From Paenimyroides ummariense (GTDB lineage: Bacteria > Bacteroidota > Bacteroidia > Flavobacteriales > Flavobacteriaceae): 64,000 nucleotides of DNA. The stretch lies in assembly GCF_900115115.1 (NCBI RefSeq), contig NZ_FOVI01000001.1, positions 1 through 64,000 on the forward strand, read 5' to 3'. Under the pieces are notes generated by a model that saw only the letters and a program-made list of their open reading frames with translations, was not told the DNA's origin and did no database searches. Below are positions 44,144 through 53,659 of this stretch, one piece after another. Each line of letters starts with the position of its first letter. The first letter of the stretch is position 1. The position numbers and the translations under genes were made by a program.

Positions 44144-47100
44144 TTAAAACCCAGCCAAATTGATGATTTTACCAGGAACGATAATTACTTTTTTAGGTGT
44201 TGCGCCTTGTAATTGAGCTTGCGTGCGTTCATCGTTCATAATGATTTCTTCGATTTGTTCTGCGGTTAAATCTAACGGCAATTCAATTTTAAAACGCATT
44301 TTTCCGTTGAACGAAACCGGATATTCTTTTGAACTTTCTACCAAATATTTCTCTTCGAATTTAGGAAATGGTTGTTGTGAAACCGATTCGGTATGACCCA
44401 ACATATTCCATAATTCTTCGGAAATGTGCGGTGCATAAGGTGAAATTACAATTGCCAATGGCTCTAAAATAGCACGGTGGTGGCATTTTTGCTGTTGCAG
44501 TTCGTTAACGCAAATCATAAACTGAGAAACCGATGTATTGAAGGAGAAATTCTCGATATCTTCGGTTACCTTTTTAATGGTTTTATGTAACGATTTGTAC
44601 ATTTCAGACGTTGGTTCATCGTTGGTAACGATTAAACCGTTATCATCTGCATACAACTTCCATAATTTTTTAAGGAAACCAAACACACCAGTGATACCTG
44701 CGGTATTCCAAGGTTTTGCTTGTTCTAACGGACCTAAAAACATTTCGTACAAACGTAAGGTATCTGCACCGTATTCGTTACATATATCATCTGGATTTAC
44801 TACGTTGTAGAAAGATTTAGACATTTTTTCTACTTCACGACCAACAATGTATTTCCCAGAATCTTCAGCATATATTTTATTAATCCCTAAACCATTATAT
44901 CTATTTCCTTTTTTAAATTTCTCAATATCTAATTCATTGGTTACAGGATCAACATATTCTACTTCTACACGGAAAGGTCTAATAACTGAAGTTTCTTTAA
45001 CATAAGTAACATTAAATCCTTTGTCTTTTAAATAAGTCAAATACTCTTCAATAATCTTATTCAATAATTCTGATTCTTCTCCTCTACTATGTGCTTCATA
45101 TGCTGATTTTGGAATCATGAAATTAGGAGTTTTATCAATTAATTCAGGTAAAGCATTGAAATCACTTCCAGTAAAACCTAGACTAAAAATATAACCAAAA
45201 GCAGATGTTCCCAAAATCATTCCTTGGTTGATTAATTTCTGGAACGGTTCTGCGGTTGGAACAATATTCATATCCTTTAAAAATTTGTTCCAAAAACGTG
45301 AGTATAGTAGATGTCCCGTTGCGTGTTCGCTTCCGCCAATGTATAAATCTACATTTTGCCAGTAGTCAATGGCTGTTTTCGATGCAATTTCATTTTCATT
45401 TTCAACATCCATATAACGCAACCAATACCACGATGAACCTGCCCAACCCGGCATGGTGTTTAGTTCTAATGGAAAAATGGTTCCATCATTAATTTCTGCT
45501 GTTGATACCACTTTATTGTTTACCGTATCCCAAGCCCAAGTGGTTGCATTACCTAATGGAGGCTGACCGTCTTCGGTTGGTAAATATTTCTCCACTTCGG
45601 GTAATTCAATCGGTAAATGTTTCGGATCGATCATTTTAGGCAATCCGTTCACGTAATAAACCGGAAAAGGCTCGCCCCAATAACGCTGACGCGAAAAAAC
45701 AGCATCGCGCAAACGGTAATTTACTTTGGCTTTCCCCTGCCCTATTTTTTCTAGTTCTTCAATAACTTTTGTAGTCGCTGCCTTATAATCCAATCCATTT
45801 AAAAAATCAGAATTCTGTAATTCAAAACCAGCTTTTTCGGTGTACGCTTCTTCAGAAATATCCTTATTAAAAATATTAATGATTTCAGGCATTCCGTTTT
45901 GGTTGGCAAAATGCTTTGCAAACGCATAATCGCGCTCATCGCCACACGGAACCGCCATTACCGCGCCTGTACCGTAGCCTGCCAAAACATAATCGCCAAT
46001 CCAGATGGCAACCGGTTTTTTGGTAAAAGGATGTTCTGCATACGCACCGGTAAATACGCCCGAAATGGTTTTAACATCTGCCATACGCTCGCGTTCTGAA
46101 CGTTTTGAAGTAGCTTCGATATACGCATCAACAGCCGCTTTTTGTTCTGGCGTTGTAATTGCTGCAACCAATTCGTGTTCTGGAGCCAATGTCATGAAAT
46201 TCACTCCGAAAATAGTATCAGGACGCGTTGTAAAAACCTCTATAAAGTTTTCTTCGTTTAAGGTTTCAGGTTTAACGTTATCGGCAGAACTTTCAAACTT
46301 TGAACTTAAAACTTTAAACTTTACTGATGCCCCAACCGATTTTCCGATCCAGTTGCGTTGTGCTTCTTTGATAGATTCGCTCCAATCAATGGTATCCAAA
46401 CCTTGCAACAAACGTTCTGCATAAGCAGAAATTCGCATGCTCCACTGGGTCATTTTTTTACGAATTACCGGATGTCCACCACGTTCTGATACACCGTTTA
46501 CAATTTCATCATTCGCCAAAACCGTTCCCAATGCAGGGCACCAGTTCACCTCGGTTTCAGCCAAATAGGTCAATCTGTATTTTAATAAAATTCTTTCTTG
46601 ATCATCAGCAGAAAAAGCATTCCACTGATCGGCAGAAAAGACTTCGATATCTTCATCGGATACTGCATTTACAGTCACATTTCCTTCTTTCGAAAATAAA
46701 TCAACCAACGTAGAAATATTTTCTGCTTTATCGGTATTTTTATTGTACCACGAATTAAACAGCTGGATAAAAATGCGCTGTGTGTGCTTGTAATATTCTG
46801 GGTTCGATGTACGTACTTCTCTACTCCAATCAAACGAAAAACCAATCTTATCTAACTGTTCACGATAGCGTTTAATGTTGGTTTCGGTTGTAACTGCCGG
46901 ATGCTGTCCTGTTTGTATCGCATACTGTTCTGCCGGTAAACCAAAAGAATCGTACCCTTGCGGATGCAATACATTAAAACCTTGGTGACGTTTGTATCGT
47001 GCATAAATATCAGAAGCTATGTAACCCAGCGGATGCCCAACATGTAAGCCCGCTCCCGATGGATACGGAAACATATCTAACACATAATATTTTGGTTTTG

Positions 47101-47185
47101 TTGATTGATTTTCTGCTTTGAAGGTATTATTATCGCTCCAGTATTTCTGCCATTTGGCTTCTATTTCGTTTGGATTGTATTTCAT
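44144..47185 (-). CDS. leuS: Leucyl-tRNA synthetase with an insertion before the KMSKS loop
   Basis: 1013 residues against about 860 in E. coli. FPYPSGAGLHVGHPLGY is the HIGH region. WCPALGTVLANDEI and the editing region VFTTRPDTIFGVNFM (CP1) are intact. VEKMSKSFYNVVNPDDI carries KMSKS. About 120 residues lie between LINQGMILG and the KMSKS loop, rich in Lys, Glu and Asn (for example NKIIEEYLTYLKDKGFNVTY). They are longer than the insertion recalled for other Flavobacteriaceae. Base use there is more AT-rich than in the flanks. The enzyme should still work, since all motifs are present. Confidence 0.95.
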   Translation of the reverse strand: MKYNPNEIEAKWQKYWSDNNTFKAENQSTKPKYYVLDMFPYPSGAGLHVGHPLGYIASDIYARYKRHQGFNVLHPQGYDSFGLPAEQYAIQTGQHPAVTTETNIKRYREQLDKIGFSFDWSREVRTSNPEYYKHTQRIFIQLFNSWYNKNTDKAENISTLVDLFSKEGNVTVNAVSDEDIEVFSADQWNAFSADDQERILLKYRLTYLAETEVNWCPALGTVLANDEIVNGVSERGGHPVIRKKMTQWSMRISAYAERLLQGLDTIDWSESIKEAQRNWIGKSVGASVKFKVLSSKFESSADNVKPETLNEENFIEVFTTRPDTIFGVNFMTLAPEHELVAAITTPEQKAAVDAYIEATSKRSERERMADVKTISGVFTGAYAEHPFTKKPVAIWIGDYVLAGYGTGAVMAVPCGDERDYAFAKHFANQNGMPEIINIFNKDISEEAYTEKAGFELQNSDFLNGLDYKAATTKVIEELEKIGQGKAKVNYRLRDAVFSRQRYWGEPFPVYYVNGLPKMIDPKHLPIELPEVEKYLPTEDGQPPLGNATTWAWDTVNNKVVSTAEINDGTIFPLELNTMPGWAGSSWYWLRYMDVENENEIASKTAIDYWQNVDLYIGGSEHATGHLLYSRFWNKFLKDMNIVPTAEPFQKLINQGMILGTSAFGYIFSLGFTGSDFNALPELIDKTPNFMIPKSAYEAHSRGEESELLNKIIEEYLTYLKDKGFNVTYVKETSVIRPFRVEVEYVDPVTNELDIEKFKKGNRYNGLGINKIYAEDSGKYIVGREVEKMSKSFYNVVNPDDICNEYGADTLRLYEMFLGPLEQAKPWNTAGITGVFGFLKKLWKLYADDNGLIVTNDEPTSEMYKSLHKTIKKVTEDIENFSFNTSVSQFMICVNELQQQKCHHRAILEPLAIVISPYAPHISEELWNMLGHTESVSQQPFPKFEEKYLVESSKEYPVSFNGKMRFKIELPLDLTAEQIEEIIMNDERTQAQLQGATPKKVIIVPGKIINLAGF

Positions 47186-47431
47186 TTTGTAAGCCTGTGA
47201 TTTTTAACGATTACAAAATTACTTTAATTTCTTTAGATTACTAATTTTTTATTATATTAACCACACGTAGAAATTAATCTTGATTAATTTTAAGCAATAA
47301 TTTTTTTTATACATTTGATTTTATCAAAAAAAACCTTAACATACTTGATTTTACAAAAAAACTTAATTATTTTAGAAAAAATTATTATTCTAAAAATGAA
47401 TATCATAAAATAATACTAAAAACCATTGAAT

Positions 47432-47713
47432 ATGACCACGACATTTAAACCTATAGAAAAAGAAGATATTGCACATTTAGTTTTTCCAACAACAGATGTT
47501 TTAACTGATAAGCATGAAATTTTTCAGCGTAAACAAGATCTGGAAAAAGCAATGGCTATGGGAAATACCGATCACGTAAAAATTGAAATTTTCTTTGAAG
47601 ACGATACAAACCAACTGGTAACAAATACCACCGTTTGGGCGGTTACACCAGAACATTTGGTACTTAAAAAAGGTGTTACCATACCGGTGAACAGAATTTA
47701 CAGAATTATATAA
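47432..47713 (+). CDS. Small conserved protein of unknown function
   Basis: About 93 residues from the ATG at 47432; an in-frame TTG lies six bases earlier. There is no signal or membrane segment. The end TNTTVWAVTPEHLVLKKG followed by IPVNRIYRII looks like the conserved core of a small Bacteroidota protein, which I cannot name. It stands alone between leuS and ftsX, with non-coding 47186-47431 upstream. That region is very AT-rich and showed no clear element. Confidence 0.6.
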   Translation: MTTTFKPIEKEDIAHLVFPTTDVLTDKHEIFQRKQDLEKAMAMGNTDHVKIEIFFEDDTNQLVTNTTVWAVTPEHLVLKKGVTIPVNRIYRII

Positions 47714-47839
47714 TGAATATTTAAATCGATGGTTTTCTATCGATTTTTTATTTTACAAAGCACTTTTACGCATTAACATAATTTTAGGTAGCTTTATATT
47801 TAAATTGTTTGTTATCTTTACCCTTTAAAAATTTAATTT

Positions 47840-48718
47840 ATGGCTACAGCGTACGAAAAATATCAAAAGCGCAGATTAATATCGTCTTACTTTTCGGTTA
47901 TTTTAAGTATTTTTTTAGTGTTGTTTTTGTTGGGATCATTAGGAATGTTCGTGATTAATTATGAAAAAATATCGAACAATTTTAAAGAAAACATTCCAAT
48001 GTCGATCTATTTTAAAGAGAATGTAAACGAAACACAGCTTGCAGCCTATCAAACCGAATTAGGTCAGCAGAAATTTATTAAAGACCTTACTTTTGTTCAT
48101 AAAGATTCGGCAGCAAACGCCCACCAGAAAACAATTGGCGAAGATTTCGTAAAGTTTTTAGGTTTTAATCCGTTACAGCATTCGTTCGATTTACACTTTA
48201 ACGGAGCTTATGTTGAGCAAGATTCTATTAAAGATATTGAAATCAGTATAAAAGAAAACCCGTTGGTTGACGAAGTTGTTTACGATGCCCAATTGGTTGA
48301 TTTGGTAAACAAAAACATAAAAACAATCAGCTTCTGGATATTGATAATCAGTGGCGTTTTTGCTTTTATATCGATACTTTTAATTAACAGTTCGCTGCGT
48401 TTATCGATCTATTCAAAACGTTTCATTATAAAAACCATGCAAATGGTTGGTGCAACAAAATCGTTCATTCGTAAACCATTTATTCTTACAAGTGTTAAGT
48501 TGGGAATCATTGGTTCGGTTTTAGCAATTATTGGTATTTTGGGATTGACAGCTTATGCCGACAAAAAATTACCAACTTTAGGATTAATGAGCGATTTACA
48601 GTCGATTCTTTTAGTATGCGGAGCCGTTTTTATTGTCGGAATAATCATTACCTACATTAGCACGTATTTTGCAACGCAACGCTTTTTAAATTTAAAATCA
48701 GACGATTTATACCTGTAA
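47840..48718 (+). CDS. ftsX: Cell-division ABC-type permease FtsX
   Basis: 292 residues with four membrane helices (about 18-40, 165-187, 215-240, 255-277). The periplasmic domain in between contains SIYFKENVNETQLAAYQTEL. LLINSSLRLSIYSKRFIIKTMQMVGATKSFIRKPFI holds the FtsX coupling motif, quoted here as MQMVGATKSFIRKPF. FtsX with FtsE regulates peptidoglycan hydrolases at the septum. ftsE is not adjacent, which is common in Bacteroidota. It is followed four bases later by the DUF3098 gene, part of a conserved cluster with uppP and truB. Confidence 0.93.
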   Translation: MATAYEKYQKRRLISSYFSVILSIFLVLFLLGSLGMFVINYEKISNNFKENIPMSIYFKENVNETQLAAYQTELGQQKFIKDLTFVHKDSAANAHQKTIGEDFVKFLGFNPLQHSFDLHFNGAYVEQDSIKDIEISIKENPLVDEVVYDAQLVDLVNKNIKTISFWILIISGVFAFISILLINSSLRLSIYSKRFIIKTMQMVGATKSFIRKPFILTSVKLGIIGSVLAIIGILGLTAYADKKLPTLGLMSDLQSILLVCGAVFIVGIIITYISTYFATQRFLNLKSDDLYL

Positions 48719-48721
48719 CTT

Positions 48722-48964
48722 ATGGAAAATACTACCGAAAAATCATTTTTATTCAGCAAACAGAACTACATACTTTTATTGGCGGGTGTTGCCGTAATTG
48801 CTTTAGGCTTTTTATTGATGTCAGGCGGAAACAGCGAAGATCCAAATGTTTTTAACGAAGCTGTTTTTAGTTTTCGCAGAATTAAACTAGCACCAACCGT
48901 AATTTTCATTGGTTTCGGGATCTGCATTTATTCGATATTTAAGAACCCTGCAAAAAAAGCATAA
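48722..48964 (+). CDS. DUF3098 membrane protein
   Basis: 80 residues with two membrane helices (about 14-34 and 57-74). NYILLLAGVAVIALGFLLMS followed by NVFNEAVFSFRRIKLAPTVI is the DUF3098 family. It is found between ftsX and uppP throughout Flavobacteriia and is presumed to aid cell-envelope assembly. It has no known activity. Four bases after ftsX and 11 before uppP, so it is in the same operon. Confidence 0.93.
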   Translation: MENTTEKSFLFSKQNYILLLAGVAVIALGFLLMSGGNSEDPNVFNEAVFSFRRIKLAPTVIFIGFGICIYSIFKNPAKKA

Positions 48965-48975
48965 ACACCTTATAA

Positions 48976-49791
48976 ATGGATTTATTACAAGCCATCATCA
49001 TTGCAATTGTTGAAGGATTAACAGAATATTTACCTATATCATCTACAGCTCACATGGGCTTTACTGCGGCTCTTCTAGGAATGGAAGAGTCTGAGTTTTT
49101 AAAGATGTTTCAGGTTTCCATACAGTTTGGAGCGATCTTATCAATTGTCATTTTATATTGGCGAAAGTTTTTCGATTTCAGCAACCTTAATTTCTACTAT
49201 AAATTGGCATTTGCCGTGATTCCTGCATTGGGATTGGGGTATTTGTTAGACGATAAAATTGAAGCTGTTTTAGGAAATCAAATTGCTATTTCAACCGTTC
49301 TGGTTTTAGGCGGAATTGTTTTACTTTTTGTAGATCGTTGGTTTAAATCGCCAAAAATTCATAACGAAAAAGAAATCACTTTTAAAACCGCTATTACCAT
49401 TGGTTTTTGGCAATGTTTAGCAATGATGCCGGGAACTTCGCGTTCGGCAGCATCAATTATTGGTGGTATGACGCAAGGTTTAAGCCGTAAAGCAGCAGCA
49501 GAATTTTCGTTCTTTTTGGCAGTTCCAACCATGTTAGCCGTTACAGTTTACTCTATTTTTGTAAAAACCTGGGGCAAAGGAACAGCAACCGAAATCAAAG
49601 GTTACGAAATGATTTTACAAGACGATCACCACATTATGCTTTTCATAATTGGTAACATTGTAGCATTTATCACCGCTTTAATTGCCGTAAAAACATTCAT
49701 TGCCGTTCTTACAAAATACGGATTTAAATTTTGGGGTTGGTACCGAATCGTTATTGGTATTGGGTTGTTAATTTATTTTTATACGAAATAA
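48976..49791 (+). CDS. uppP: Undecaprenyl-diphosphate phosphatase (BacA/UppP)
   Basis: 271 residues, seven membrane segments. EGLTEYLPISSTAHMGF and MMPGTSRSAASIIGGM are the two active-site motifs, with conserved Glu, Ser and Arg. The enzyme removes a phosphate from undecaprenyl diphosphate, recycling the carrier lipid for cell-wall and polysaccharide synthesis, and gives intrinsic bacitracin tolerance. The stop TAA overlaps the truB ATG (TAATG at 49789-49793). Confidence 0.96.
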   Translation: MDLLQAIIIAIVEGLTEYLPISSTAHMGFTAALLGMEESEFLKMFQVSIQFGAILSIVILYWRKFFDFSNLNFYYKLAFAVIPALGLGYLLDDKIEAVLGNQIAISTVLVLGGIVLLFVDRWFKSPKIHNEKEITFKTAITIGFWQCLAMMPGTSRSAASIIGGMTQGLSRKAAAEFSFFLAVPTMLAVTVYSIFVKTWGKGTATEIKGYEMILQDDHHIMLFIIGNIVAFITALIAVKTFIAVLTKYGFKFWGWYRIVIGIGLLIYFYTK

Positions 49792-50510
49792 TGCAGAAAT
49801 TATCAAAGGAAGATTTTCTGGAAGGACAAGTTTTACTGATAGACAAACCATTAACTTGGAGTTCTTTTCAGGCGGTAAATAAAATAAAATACACGTTACT
49901 AAAAAATTTAGATCTTCCTAAAAAGTTCAAAATTGGTCATGCGGGAACGTTGGATCCTTTAGCATCGGGACTTTTAATAATCTGTACCGGAAAATTTACC
50001 AAACGAATTGCCGAATTACAAGGTCAGATTAAAGAATACACCGGAACGATTACTGTTGGCGCAACAACACCATCGTATGATTTAGAAACCGAAGTAAATC
50101 AAACGTTTCCTACCGATCATATATCGAACGAATTAATCGAAGAAACCCGTAAAAAATTTATTGGAGTTATAGATCAGTTCCCTCCTATTTTTTCGGCGTT
50201 GAAGAAAGATGGGAAACGTTTGTACGAACATGCGCGCGTGGGTGAAAAAGTGGAGATTCAATCAAGAAAAATTGAAATTACCGAGTTTGAAATTACCCGA
50301 ATTGCCGTACCCGAAATTGATTTCAGAGTGGTTTGCAGCAAAGGAACTTACATTAGATCTTTGGCTTTTGATTTTGGAAAAGCGCTAAATTCAGGCGGAC
50401 ATTTAACGGCTTTACGAAGAACCAAAATAGGCGATTTTTCTGTTGCTGATGCTATTGAACCGTTAGCCTTTGAAAAAATATACAATTTAAATTTTAAAGA
50501 AGCCGAATAA
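49791..50510 (+). CDS. truB: tRNA pseudouridine(55) synthase TruB
   Basis: 239 residues. The catalytic aspartate is Asp55 in KIGHAGTLDPLASGLL. GTYIRSLAFDFGKAL and LTALRRTKIGDF are further family blocks. It makes pseudouridine 55 in the T-loop of tRNAs. The open frame extends 60 bases into uppP, but the ATG at 49791, sharing TAATG with the uppP stop, gives the right start and implies translational coupling. A terminator overlaps its stop codon. Confidence 0.96.
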   Translation: MQKLSKEDFLEGQVLLIDKPLTWSSFQAVNKIKYTLLKNLDLPKKFKIGHAGTLDPLASGLLIICTGKFTKRIAELQGQIKEYTGTITVGATTPSYDLETEVNQTFPTDHISNELIEETRKKFIGVIDQFPPIFSALKKDGKRLYEHARVGEKVEIQSRKIEITEFEITRIAVPEIDFRVVCSKGTYIRSLAFDFGKALNSGGHLTALRRTKIGDFSVADAIEPLAFEKIYNLNFKEAE

Positions 50511-50521
50511 GCTTCTTTTTT
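50496..50521 (+). terminator. Terminator overlapping the truB stop
   Basis: AAAGAAGC / GCTTCTTT hairpin at 50496-50503 with 50511-50518. The truB stop codon sits in the loop. The T-run ends five bases before the next ATG. Confidence 0.75.
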
Positions 50522-50525
50522 GCTT

Positions 50526-51080
50526 ATGAGAAAAATAGTTCAGATAAGTTTGCTGATTTCTGCATTTCAAATAGATGCTCAAGAGAAGAAACCTGCTTTT
50601 GAACAATATCAGGCAATAGATTATATGTTGCTATTCAACGCAAATTCAGATAAAGAAAGTTATTATGATGCCAATACCGGGCAAATGGAACAACCTTCTA
50701 AATTTGTAATTGGCGGAATTTCTGGGCACTATGAATACGGAATTGCTTACAAACAATGGATTCGCCTTGGATTACTTACAGGTATTCACGCAAACTTTTT
50801 TGACAGCGCATATACAGTTCCAATTGCTCCGACTGTAACTTTAGCTCCATTAATTGGCAGCGAAACCAAAGTTTACGGTAAGGTAGCGTATGGTTGGAAT
50901 ACGGCAATTGGCAGAGGAAATTTAAACGGAGTATTTTCTCATGATCAATTCGGAGTTGAGTTTGGCGGTGATTCCAGAATTTTCTTATTTGCTAACGATC
51001 ATCAATTTAGATTAAAACAACAGGTTTACCGTACATTAGGTATTGGTTTTGGTGGTACGCTTTTTAAAGATAAAAAATAA
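50526..51080 (+). CDS. Secreted beta-rich protein, possible outer-membrane barrel
   Basis: About 184 residues from the ATG at 50526. The signal peptide ends near FQIDAQ. The mature part has alternating hydrophobic strands, including KFVIGGISGHYEYGIAYKQW, LGLLTGIHANFF and FRLKQQVYRTLGIGFGG. This suggests a small outer-membrane barrel, but the family is not recognised. A terminator sits just in front of the start, so it has its own promoter or takes readthrough. It is seven bases from the next gene. Confidence 0.6.
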   Translation: MRKIVQISLLISAFQIDAQEKKPAFEQYQAIDYMLLFNANSDKESYYDANTGQMEQPSKFVIGGISGHYEYGIAYKQWIRLGLLTGIHANFFDSAYTVPIAPTVTLAPLIGSETKVYGKVAYGWNTAIGRGNLNGVFSHDQFGVEFGGDSRIFLFANDHQFRLKQQVYRTLGIGFGGTLFKDKK

Positions 51081-51086
51081 TCAACT

Positions 51087-51707
51087 ATGAAAAACATTCT
51101 ATTCTTTATACTATTTTCAGTATCCATTTTCGCTCAAAAAAAAGAATTAAAAAACGGCGATCTGTTGTTTATCAATATAAATTGTGGCGGCATGTGTGAT
51201 GCTATCAATGCGGTTACACAAGGCTATAAAAACAACGATTTTAACCACATGGGTTTGGTTGTTACCATAAATAATAAAGATTTTTTTGTCTATGAAGCGA
51301 TTGGCAAATCCGTTGTCAAAACACCTCTTAAAGATTTTTTAGCTTACACTAAAAAAACTGTTTATGTTGGTACGTTAAAACGTAAACACCTTCATTTAAT
51401 ACCTAAAGCTATTTCTTTTTGCGAATCACAATTAGGCGTTCCGTACGATGATGAGTTTTTATACGATAATGGTAAATATTATTGTTCGGAATTGATTTAT
51501 GATACGTTTAAATTCGCCAATAATAACAAACCGTTTTTTAAATTATTTCCAATGACCTACAAAGAGCCAAAGTCCGACAACTTTTTTCCTGTTTGGGTGG
51601 AACATTTTGCAAAACGCGGAATAGAAATTCCCGAAGGAAAACCAGGTTGTAACCCAGGCGGAATGAGTCTTGATAAAAAAATAACTTTGAAAGTGTTTCA
51701 AATGTAA
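51087..51707 (+). CDS. YiiX/YebB-like NlpC/P60-fold cysteine hydrolase
   Basis: 206 residues, secreted (signal ending FAQ). KNGDLLFININCGGMCDAIN, NDFNHMGLVV (His candidate) and YDNGKYYCSELIYDTF (nucleophile Cys candidate) follow the permuted-papain YiiX/YebB pattern. The remaining triad residue may lie in the VYEAIGK region. Members of this fold include peptidoglycan amidases and lipid-active enzymes; the substrate here is unknown. An unusual tail, GKPGCNPGGMS, follows. It is closed by a strong terminator. Confidence 0.85.
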   Translation: MKNILFFILFSVSIFAQKKELKNGDLLFININCGGMCDAINAVTQGYKNNDFNHMGLVVTINNKDFFVYEAIGKSVVKTPLKDFLAYTKKTVYVGTLKRKHLHLIPKAISFCESQLGVPYDDEFLYDNGKYYCSELIYDTFKFANNNKPFFKLFPMTYKEPKSDNFFPVWVEHFAKRGIEIPEGKPGCNPGGMSLDKKITLKVFQM

Positions 51708-51710
51708 AAT

Positions 51711-51737
51711 AAAAGGTCTGAAAGTTTCAGACCTTTT
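51711..51737 (+). terminator. Terminator after the hydrolase gene
   Basis: AAAAGGTCTG / CAGACCTTTT perfect stem with a seven-base loop and a T-rich tail. Confidence 0.87.
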
Positions 51738-51839
51738 GCTTTAACTTAATATTGTTCTAAAAAGTGCTTTTAAAAAATCTTCTTTTGTTTCGATCTAAAA
51801 AAAACGTAAATTTATAAGGAACAAGAAAATTATAAAGCT

Positions 51840-52598
51840 ATGAGTTTAGAAAAATTTAAATCGTTACACAAGCAAAACCAACCTTTGTTAATCGCTAATA
51901 CGTGGGATGTCATTAGTAGTAAAGCTGCCGAAAAAGCAGGCTTTCAGGTAATAGGAACATCAAGCCACGCCATTGCAAATATTTTGGGATATGAAGACGG
52001 TGAAAATATTCCGTTTGAAGAAATGTTTTTTGTGGTCGAAAAAATTGCGAAATCAACATCGCTTTTGGTTTCAGCCGATTTTGAGTCAGGATATTCTGAT
52101 GATCCGCAACAGGTTGCCAAAAATGTTGAAAAGTTGGTCGATGCCGGTATTTTAGGAATTAATCTGGAAGACGGATTAACCAACGGAAAAGATCGATCAT
52201 TAGGCGATATTTCTGTTTTGACTGATAAAATCAAAGCCATAAAATCGCATCTTCAATCAAAAGGAAAAGATATTTACATTAATGCGCGTATCGATACTTA
52301 TACAACTAAACACCTCGACGCCATTAACGAAACTTTAAAACGTATTAAAGCTTATGAAGCTGCGGGTGCCGACGGATTTTTTGTTCCATTGATCAATACA
52401 GACGAAGACATAAAAGCGGTTTTGGAAACCACGCAACTACCTTTGAACGTTTTTATGAAAGACGGGCTGAAAACCTACGAAGAATTTGCTGCTTTAGGTG
52501 TACACAGAATAAGTTACGGCAACGGACTTCATGCAAAAATTACCGAAGCTACCAATAAAGCTTTCGATGATTTAATGAAAACAAAATCATTAAAATAG
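51840..52598 (+). CDS. Isocitrate lyase / PEP mutase family protein
   Basis: 252 residues of the TIM-barrel PEP mutase/isocitrate lyase superfamily. IANTWDVISSKAAEKAGFQV is the first strand-loop. SADFESGYSDDP holds the metal-binding acidic residues, and GINLEDGLTNG the second. INARIDTY is a later strand. The mobile loop that distinguishes PEP mutase, methylisocitrate lyase and oxaloacetate decarboxylase lacks the lyase KKCGH signature, so it is not isocitrate lyase itself. The exact substrate is uncertain. It stands alone. Confidence 0.88.
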   Translation: MSLEKFKSLHKQNQPLLIANTWDVISSKAAEKAGFQVIGTSSHAIANILGYEDGENIPFEEMFFVVEKIAKSTSLLVSADFESGYSDDPQQVAKNVEKLVDAGILGINLEDGLTNGKDRSLGDISVLTDKIKAIKSHLQSKGKDIYINARIDTYTTKHLDAINETLKRIKAYEAAGADGFFVPLINTDEDIKAVLETTQLPLNVFMKDGLKTYEEFAALGVHRISYGNGLHAKITEATNKAFDDLMKTKSLK

Positions 52599-52655
52599 TC
52601 ACAGATTTATCTATTTATTCTTTACTTAACATAAATATCTGTGAATCTGTGGTAA
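52599..52655. repeat. Small inverted/dispersed intergenic repeat
   Basis: CACAGATTTAT and ATAAATATCTGTG form an imperfect inverted pair, followed by a further ATCTGTGG. Short ATCTGTGAATCTGTGG-like blocks recur in Flavobacteriia intergenic DNA (recall). The rest of 52599-52779 holds a terminator only. Confidence 0.35.
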
Positions 52656-52665
52656 GAAACCATTT

Positions 52666-52693
52666 AAATCCTTAGCCTAAAAACTAAGGATTT
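52666..52693 (+). terminator. Hairpin downstream of the PEP mutase-like gene
   Basis: AAATCCTTAG / CTAAGGATTT stem with an eight-base loop; the T-run is short. Confidence 0.6.
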
Positions 52694-52779
52694 ATTGTTA
52701 AAAAAAAGTTCAATAAAAAACAACAAATCTTTAAATTCACTACTTTTATACGTTAAAGTATTTAAGCTGAAATTTAAGT

Positions 52780-53643
52780 ATGAATTTTAATTATATAGAA
52801 ATTGAACGTGTAACAAAGCTTACCAAAAAAGAGTTCATAGAGAATTATTACAAAAAGCAGAAACCTGTGGTAATTACCAATCAAATTGAAGATTGGCCTG
52901 CATTTACCAAGTGGAATTTAGACTTTATTAAAGAAATTGCCGGCGATAAAACAGTACCGTTATACGACAGTAGAAAAACCGATTATACTAAAAAAGTAAA
53001 CGAGCCTGATTTTAAAATGACAATGGCAGAATACATTGATATTTTAGAAAAAGGTCCGACCGATTTACGTATTTTTTTGTATAACCTTATGAAAGATGCT
53101 CCGCAGATGAAAGACGATATGCGCTGGCCCGATTTAGGTTTGCGTTTGATAAAAAGTTTGCCCTTGGTATTTTTTGGTGGCGAAGATGCGAAGGTTTTTA
53201 TGCATTACGATATTGATTTACCAAATATTTTCCATTTTCATTTTAATGGAAAAAAACAGTGTGTATTGGTAGATCCTAAAGAAACAAAATACATGTATCG
53301 TTTGCCGTATTCGTGGATTTGTCATGAAGATATTGATTTTGACAATCCCGATTTTGAACGTTTTCCGGCGCTGCAAAAAGTAAATCCGTACATCACGCAG
53401 CTACAACACGGCGAAATGCTGTATATGCCCGAAGGTTGGTGGCATTACATGAAATATCAGACTCCAGGATTTTCGTTAAGTTTACGATCGTTAGCCGGCA
53501 GACCAAAAAATTTATTTACGGGCTTAAAAAATGTAACTTTTAACCGTTTGTATGATAATTTTATGCGTCAACGCAAAGGCCAACAATGGTTAGATTACAA
53601 AGATGCCGAAGCAATTAGACGGACAAATGCTTTGTTGAAATAA
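52780..53643 (+). CDS. Cupin-like / JmjC-domain Fe(II)/2-oxoglutarate oxygenase
   Basis: 287 residues. EFIENYYKKQKPVVITNQIEDWPAF (quoted in part: KKQKPVVITNQIEDWPAF) is the cupin_8/JmjC entry. MHYDIDLPNIFHFHFNGKKQ contains the HxD iron pair and the downstream Lys for 2-oxoglutarate. PEGWWHYMKY carries the distal histidine. Relatives hydroxylate proteins or tRNA, or small molecules. The C-terminal tail (ARGRP-like, with RQRKGQQW) is basic. It is isolated; a dispersed repeat and a terminator follow. Confidence 0.88.
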   Translation: MNFNYIEIERVTKLTKKEFIENYYKKQKPVVITNQIEDWPAFTKWNLDFIKEIAGDKTVPLYDSRKTDYTKKVNEPDFKMTMAEYIDILEKGPTDLRIFLYNLMKDAPQMKDDMRWPDLGLRLIKSLPLVFFGGEDAKVFMHYDIDLPNIFHFHFNGKKQCVLVDPKETKYMYRLPYSWICHEDIDFDNPDFERFPALQKVNPYITQLQHGEMLYMPEGWWHYMKYQTPGFSLSLRSLAGRPKNLFTGLKNVTFNRLYDNFMRQRKGQQWLDYKDAEAIRRTNALLK

Positions 53644-53659
53644 TATTAAATTTTCGATA

